Part shown: positions 6,502 to 9,791 of the stretch, piece by piece
How the letters are laid out: every line of letters begins with the position of its first letter
Numbering within the stretch: the stretch's first letter is position 1
Source: an uncultured Gemmatimonadota bacterium
GTDB lineage: Bacteria; Gemmatimonadota; Gemmatimonadetes; Gemmatimonadales; Gemmatimonadaceae
Length of the DNA stretch: 9,791 bases
Reading direction: 5' to 3'
NCBI GenBank assembly: GCA_946479895.1
Contig: CAMLHT010000135.1
Location: 1 to 9,791 of the forward strand
Made by a program: the position numbers and the translations under genes
Notes under the pieces: generated by a model
What the model was told of the DNA's origin: nothing
Seen by the model: only the letters and a program-made list of their open reading frames with translations
The model's database searches: none

Positions 6502-7275
6502 TCAGTCGGGAGCCCGGAAGATCAGGCTCATACAGGTAACACCACCCTCCGCTTTCGCGAACTCGGAGACGTCGACGGGCTTCACCGGATAGCCCGCGGC
6601 TTCGAGCATCCGGATCGTCGCGGGATACCCTTCGGCCGCGACGACCGTGTCGGCCACGAAGGCCACGTCTCCGCCCCAGGGCTCCTCCTCCGGGACATCG
6701 AGGAGATCGAACCCATCCAGGTCCGACGCCTCGATCCAGCGCCGGTTCACGATGAGGCGCCCGTCGGGGAGCGCGGTGCAGCCGCTCTTCAGGTGAAGGC
6801 ACCCTTTCATGCGGACGCCGCGCACGGCGTAGCCATGCCTTGCCGTCAGCGTGGCGAGGCCGCCAATACCTTCGGCATTCGTGCGCGCCGAGCGGCCCAC
6901 GAGAATGGTGTGCCCGACGACGACGATGTCGCCGCCGTCGATGGTGCCCGGCGCCGCGATGCGAACGAGGGTGCGCCTGGCCGCGAGCGCGGCTGCGATG
7001 CCGTCCACCTCCCGGCGACGCGATTCCGCGCCGGGGCGCATGAGCACCGCCAGCTCATCGAGCACCAGTGCCGTGTCCTCCACGAACACTCCATCGGGGA
7101 ACTCGTCGGCGTCGTCCAGGCGGATCACCTTCGCGCCCAGCGTCTCCAGCATCCGGCGATAGGCGTCGTGCTGCCGCAACGCCGCGGCGAAGTCGATGGG
7201 CGCTCGGCCGACGTGGGTGCGTTCGCCCGCTTCCAGGAGGGGCGACGGCCGCCGGGTGATCGCGATGATCCTCAC
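6502..7275 (-). CDS. ddaH: N(G),N(G)-dimethylarginine dimethylaminohydrolase (dimethylargininase)
   Basis: This 257-residue cytoplasmic enzyme belongs to the amidinotransferase/pentein superfamily. It is predicted to hydrolyse asymmetric dimethylarginine or monomethylarginine to citrulline plus dimethylamine or methylamine. Family motifs appear in order: FPDGVFVEDT (D61, E66), RPGAESRR (80-87), APGTIDGGDI (D113 at the site of the acidic residue that orients the histidine), SARTNAEG (129-136), CLHLKSG (catalytic H161), and EGGVTCMSL with nucleophile C248. From memory it aligns nearly end to end with Pseudomonas aeruginosa DDAH (254 aa; H162, C249), with Asp replacing the Glu at 114 of that enzyme, as in mammalian DDAHs. 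The GTG start at 7275 has no Shine-Dalgarno sequence. A -10-like TACAAT 7 nt upstream suggests a leaderless mRNA. It converges on the peptidase gene and is divergent from bshB1. Arginine deiminase is less likely because the length and motifs fit DDAH. Confidence 0.9.
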   Translation of the reverse strand: MRIIAITRRPSPLLEAGERTHVGRAPIDFAAALRQHDAYRRMLETLGAKVIRLDDADEFPDGVFVEDTALVLDELAVLMRPGAESRRREVDGIAAALAARRTLVRIAAPGTIDGGDIVVVGHTILVGRSARTNAEGIGGLATLTARHGYAVRGVRMKGCLHLKSGCTALPDGRLIVNRRWIEASDLDGFDLLDVPEEEPWGGDVAFVADTVVAAEGYPATIRMLEAAGYPVKPVDVSEFAKAEGGVTCMSLIFRAPD

Positions 7276-7282
7276 GGGGGAT

Positions 7283-7288
7283 ATTGTA
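7283..7288 (-). promoter_or_regulatory. Putative -10 element of ddaH (leaderless)
   Basis: On the minus strand this reads TACAAT, five of six bases of the TATAAT consensus. It ends 7 nt before the GTG at 7275, so transcription would start at or beside the start codon. There is no Shine-Dalgarno sequence in the gap. No convincing -35 element is seen. It overlaps the opposite-strand -10 of bshB1 by two bases. Confidence 0.5.
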
Positions 7289-7292
7289 TATT
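7287..7292 (+). promoter_or_regulatory. Putative -10 element of bshB1 (leaderless)
   Basis: TATATT ends 6 nt before the ATG at 7299, placing the expected transcription start on the A of the start codon. The intervening ggcggc is not a Shine-Dalgarno sequence. The same hexamer stands 7 nt before the cysteine desulfurase ATG. No good -35 hexamer is visible at 16-18 nt spacing. Confidence 0.5.
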
Positions 7293-7298
7293 GGCGGC

Positions 7299-8018
7299 AT
7301 GACGACCGTCGACCTGCTCGCCATTGCCGCCCATCGCGATGACGTGGAGCTCACCTGCTCCGGCACCCTGATCAAGGCGGCGAAGCAGGGTTACCGCACC
7401 GCGATCCTCGACCTGACTCAGGGCGAGATGGGCAGCCGCGGATCCGTCGAGCTGCGCGCCTCCGAGGCGTCGCGCGCGGCGGAGCTGATGGGGGTGCAGG
7501 CCCGGGAGAACCTCGGCCTCCCCGACGCGGGGATCGTCGACGACCTCGCCACCCGCGAGCGCCTGGCGCGCGCCATCCGCCGCTTCAGGCCGAAGGTGGT
7601 GATCGCGCCCGCCCGCGAGGGGCGCCACCCTGACCATCACACCACGGCGCAGCTCGTGCGCGACGCGTGCTTCGTCGCCGGACTGGCGAAGCTGGCGCCC
7701 GACGTGCCAAAGCACCGCCCGAAGAAGCTGATCCACTGCGTGAGCTTCCGCGAGGATTTCGGCAAGCCCACCTTCGTCGTGGACATCAGCGAGGAATTCG
7801 AGACGAAGATGAAGGCGATCCGCTGCTACGACTCGCAGTTCACCGGTGAGATCCAGGCCGGCGAGGTCTTCCCCAACGGCGAGCCCCTGTACGACATCGT
7901 GCGGCACCAGTCCGCGCACTACGGCTCCCTGATCCGCTGCCGCTATGGCGAGCCTTTCTACACTTCGGAGACGGTGCGCATCGACGACATCGTCGCCCTG
8001 GAGGTATCGAGCTTTTGA
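7299..8018 (+). CDS. bshB1: Bacillithiol biosynthesis deacetylase BshB1 (PIG-L family)
   Basis: This 239-residue cytoplasmic zinc hydrolase is predicted to deacetylate GlcNAc-malate to GlcN-malate, the step before BshC adds cysteine to make bacillithiol. The PIG-L fold motif is at 11-17, AHRDDVE, with zinc ligands H12 and D15 and catalytic base D14. RHPDHH at 109-114 supplies the third ligand H113. These numbers match those I recall for the Bacillus cereus BshB-like enzyme. Other BshB1 signatures are LTQGEMGSRGS (39-49), KMKAIRCYDSQF and YGSLIRCRYGEPFY. The usual Pro of AHPDD is Arg here. The start is ATG at 7299. A TTG in frame at 7284 lies inside the -10 box and is rejected. The stop overlaps the kynA start by 4 bp. 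Mycothiol-type deacetylases are less likely given the length and the C-terminal motifs. The other bacillithiol genes (bshA, bshC) are not in the window. Confidence 0.88.
   Translation: MTTVDLLAIAAHRDDVELTCSGTLIKAAKQGYRTAILDLTQGEMGSRGSVELRASEASRAAELMGVQARENLGLPDAGIVDDLATRERLARAIRRFRPKVVIAPAREGRHPDHHTTAQLVRDACFVAGLAKLAPDVPKHRPKKLIHCVSFREDFGKPTFVVDISEEFETKMKAIRCYDSQFTGEIQAGEVFPNGEPLYDIVRHQSAHYGSLIRCRYGEPFYTSETVRIDDIVALEVSSF
8000..8005 (+). promoter_or_regulatory. Shine-Dalgarno sequence deciding the kynA TTG start
   Basis: GGAGGT lies inside the last codons of bshB1, 9 nt upstream of the TTG at 8015. It is the strongest ribosome-binding site in the window. It supports the rare TTG start and coupled translation with bshB1. 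Confidence 0.75.
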
Positions 8019-8761
8019 CCGGACCCCGCGACGTCAATTACCCGGACTATCTCGCCCTCGACGAGCTGCTGAAGCTGCAGCGCGCGCGGTCGACGCCCGA
8101 GCATCCGGACGAGCTGCTCTTCATCGTCGTGCACCAGGCGAGTGAGCTGTGGTTCAAGGTCATCCTCGCCGACATCGGCGCGCTGATCGACGCCATGGAG
8201 CACAACGAGACGGGCCGCGCGCTCTGGCACGTGCAGCGGCTGAACGTCCTGATGCGGATCGTGGCGCAGCAGCTGACGTCCCTCAGCACGCTCCCGCCGC
8301 AGCATTTCGCGGCGTTTCGCGGATACCTCGGCACGTCGAGCGGATCGCAGAGCGTGCAGTTCCGCGCGATCGAGGCGGCATCCGGCCTCCGCGACGCCGC
8401 CTTCATGAAAGCCCTCGAGGAGCGCGGCCCCATTCCCGACCTCGTCTCGCTTTCGCTCGCCCGCCCCACGCTCCAGTCGCTGTTCGTCGCCCTCGTGAAG
8501 CACGAGGGGTTGACCCTGGACGAGCTGTACACGGGACCGGGCCCCAATCTCCTGTTCTTTCTGGCCGAGCAGCTGCTCGAATACGAGCAGAACTTCGCCG
8601 AGTGGCGTTTCAAGCACGTGCAGCTCGTGGAGCGGATCATCGGGCCGATGACCGGAGGCACCGGCGGGACGCTGGGCGCCGCGTACCTGCGCCAGCAGGT
8701 GGACCAGCGGTTCTTCCCGGAGCTCTGGGCGGTGCGGGCCCGGCTCCACGGGAAGAAGTAG
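8015..8761 (+). CDS. kynA: Tryptophan 2,3-dioxygenase
   Basis: This 248-residue heme enzyme is predicted to oxidise L-tryptophan with O2 to N-formylkynurenine, the first step of the kynurenine pathway. Family motifs appear in order: NYPDYLALDELLKLQ (8-22), LLFIVVHQASELWFK (34-48) with active-site H40, QRLNVLMRIVAQQL, YLGTSSGSQSVQFR for substrate carboxylate binding, FKHVQLVERIIG with the proximal heme ligand H201, and GTGGTLGAAYLRQ followed by QRFFPELW. It is a little shorter than the 270-300 residues common in bacterial homologues but ends at the normal place, so it looks complete. In the SGFQS motif the Phe is Ser. The start is TTG at 8015, overlapping the bshB1 stop, with GGAGGT 9 nt upstream. 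Kynurenine formamidase and kynureninase genes are not visible, so whether the product feeds NAD synthesis or anthranilate degradation is unknown. Confidence 0.93.
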   Translation: MTGPRDVNYPDYLALDELLKLQRARSTPEHPDELLFIVVHQASELWFKVILADIGALIDAMEHNETGRALWHVQRLNVLMRIVAQQLTSLSTLPPQHFAAFRGYLGTSSGSQSVQFRAIEAASGLRDAAFMKALEERGPIPDLVSLSLARPTLQSLFVALVKHEGLTLDELYTGPGPNLLFFLAEQLLEYEQNFAEWRFKHVQLVERIIGPMTGGTGGTLGAAYLRQQVDQRFFPELWAVRARLHGKK

Positions 8762-8785
8762 GTAACGCCAGCAGCCGCAACGCTT

Positions 8786-8791
8786 TATATT
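8786..8791 (+). promoter_or_regulatory. Putative -10 element of the cysteine desulfurase gene (leaderless)
   Basis: TATATT ends 7 nt before the ATG at 8799, within the 37-bp gap after kynA. The gap has no Shine-Dalgarno sequence near the ATG and no terminator. The arrangement repeats that of bshB1, suggesting a separate leaderless transcript in addition to any read-through. Confidence 0.5.
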
Positions 8792-8798
8792 CCGCCCC

Positions 8799-9791
8799 AT
8801 GGCCGACCCCATCTATCTCGACCACGCGGCGACCACCCCGGTGCGGCGCGAGGTTCTCGAAGCCATGGCGCCCTTCTGGGACGGCCGGTTCGGGAACCCG
8901 TCCTCCGTGCACCGGTGGGGACGCGACGCGCGTACCGCGCTCGACGAAGCGCGTGAGCGGATCGCCGCCTGCATGGGTGCCGGCCCCGACGAGGTCGTCA
9001 TCACCTCCGGTGGAACCGAGGGCGACAATCTCGCCATCCTCGGCGTCTGGCGCACCCGCCGCCGGACCGAGCACCGCAATGCCGTCCTGACGACGCCGGT
9101 CGAGCACAAGGCCGTGCTCGGAGCGGTCCATCAGGCCGGCGCCGAGGGCGCCGACGAACGCCTGTGTCGGATGACGCCGGACGGGGTCGTCGACACGGCG
9201 TCGTACGAGGAGCTCGCGACCGACAGCGTGGCCGTCGCGTCGGTGATGTGGATCAACAACGAGATCGGCACCATCCAGCCGATCCAGCAGCTCGCCGAGC
9301 GGGCGAAGGCCAGGGGCATCGTGTTTCACACCGATGCGGTGCAGGCCTTCGGCAAGGTCGAGATCGACGCCCGGAAGACGCCATTCGACCTGCTCTCCAT
9401 TTCCGGCCACAAGATCGGCGCGCCCAAGGGCTGTGGCGCGATGTTCATCCGCCGCGGGACGCCACTCGAGCCGCTGTTCCACGGTGGCTCGCAGGATCGG
9501 GGTCGTCGTCCGGGCACCGAGAACGTGGCCGCCATCGTGGGCCTCGCGCGCGCCGTCGAGCTGGCGCGCGACGAGCGTATCGAGGAGTGCGCGCGGCTGG
9601 CGGCCATGCGCGACCGGTTCGAGCATCTCGTGCTCGAGCGCGTGCCGGACGCGGTCATCCACGGCCGCAACGCGCCCGAGCGCGCGCCGCACATCACGAA
9701 CATCTCGGTGCCGGGCGTGGACAGCGAGTCCCTGCTGATGGCGCTCGATCTCCGCGGGATCGGCTGCTCGGCCGGCTCCGCCTGCCAGAGC
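8799..9791 (+). CDS. iscS: Cysteine desulfurase, class I (IscS/NifS type), 3' end outside the window
   Basis: The first 331 residues are visible and the frame stays open to the window edge. This PLP enzyme converts cysteine to alanine and passes persulfide sulfur to Fe-S cluster or tRNA-thiolation partners. It opens with YLDHAATTPV, followed by FGNPSSVH, TSGGTEGDN (69-77), TTPVEHKAVL with the PLP-stacking H103, NNEIGTIQP, HTDAVQ with D179 and Q182, and SGHKIGAPKG with Schiff-base K205. RRPGTEN follows, then GCSAGSACQS with catalytic C329. These positions match E. coli IscS (H104, D180, Q183, K206, C328) within one residue. The SACxS loop marks class I rather than SufS type. The start is ATG at 8799, placed by the YLDHAATT N-terminus. 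About 50-70 C-terminal residues are missing. NifS is an equally valid name, so the symbol is tentative. Confidence 0.93.
   Translation, partial: MADPIYLDHAATTPVRREVLEAMAPFWDGRFGNPSSVHRWGRDARTALDEARERIAACMGAGPDEVVITSGGTEGDNLAILGVWRTRRRTEHRNAVLTTPVEHKAVLGAVHQAGAEGADERLCRMTPDGVVDTASYEELATDSVAVASVMWINNEIGTIQPIQQLAERAKARGIVFHTDAVQAFGKVEIDARKTPFDLLSISGHKIGAPKGCGAMFIRRGTPLEPLFHGGSQDRGRRPGTENVAAIVGLARAVELARDERIEECARLAAMRDRFEHLVLERVPDAVIHGRNAPERAPHITNISVPGVDSESLLMALDLRGIGCSAGSACQS

Noticed and set aside
7284..7298. TTG start five codons upstream for bshB1
   Set aside because: It lies within the AT-rich promoter island, has no ribosome site, and adds residues before the beta strand that normally opens the family.
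6496..7302. 268-residue plus-strand frame opposite ddaH
   Set aside because: The minus-strand frame encodes a full DDAH with both catalytic residues; the plus frame shows no family.
8637..9692. 351-residue open frame on the minus strand
   Set aside because: It lies opposite kynA and the cysteine desulfurase, whose plus-strand frames carry complete catalytic motifs.

Overview
This is a high-GC window with one clear AT-rich island, at 7281-7292. It has dense bacterial gene packing, 4-bp start/stop overlaps, GTG and TTG starts, and several genes without a Shine-Dalgarno sequence. The gene mix is a multicopy MacB/FtsX-type permease cluster, a long secreted M28 metallopeptidase, dimethylargininase, a bacillithiol deacetylase whose PIG-L motif reads AHRDD, a compact tryptophan 2,3-dioxygenase and a class I cysteine desulfurase. 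I recall this combination best from Gemmatimonadota and related soil or sediment lineages. That placement is inference, since no rRNA or other phylogenetic marker is present.

Left block (1-4129, + strand): four consecutive ABC-transporter permease genes, the first cut by the window edge. They alternate as A, B, A', B'. A and A' are one subfamily; B and B' are another and carry a cysteine pair in the extracytoplasmic domain. The block therefore looks like a duplicated pair of unlike permeases. No ATPase gene is in the window; one may lie upstream. After 94 bp holding a 10-bp inverted repeat comes a 728-residue secreted M28 peptidase (4224-6410, +) with all expected zinc ligands, a glycine-rich segment and an unusual insertion in the catalytic domain.

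Middle: the peptidase gene and a minus-strand ddaH gene (6502-7275) converge on a long hairpin (6443-6485), probably a shared terminator.

Right block (7299-9791, + strand): bshB1 is divergent from ddaH across 23 bp, which hold a 12-bp AT-rich island able to supply overlapping -10 elements in both directions. Each -10 lies only 6-7 nt from its start codon, which predicts leaderless mRNAs. The bshB1 stop overlaps the TTG start of kynA, which has a strong Shine-Dalgarno sequence. A class I cysteine desulfurase follows after 37 bp. It has its own TATATT box 7 nt before its ATG and runs off the window just after its catalytic cysteine.

Functionally, the left half is export or envelope functions plus extracytoplasmic proteolysis. 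The right half is amino-acid and thiol metabolism: methylarginine hydrolysis, bacillithiol synthesis, tryptophan oxidation to N-formylkynurenine and sulfur mobilisation from cysteine. No phage, transposon, CRISPR or RNA gene was seen. I found no wholly new system. The most interesting signals are the duplicated unlike permease pair with subfamily-specific cysteines and the repeated leaderless-promoter layout.
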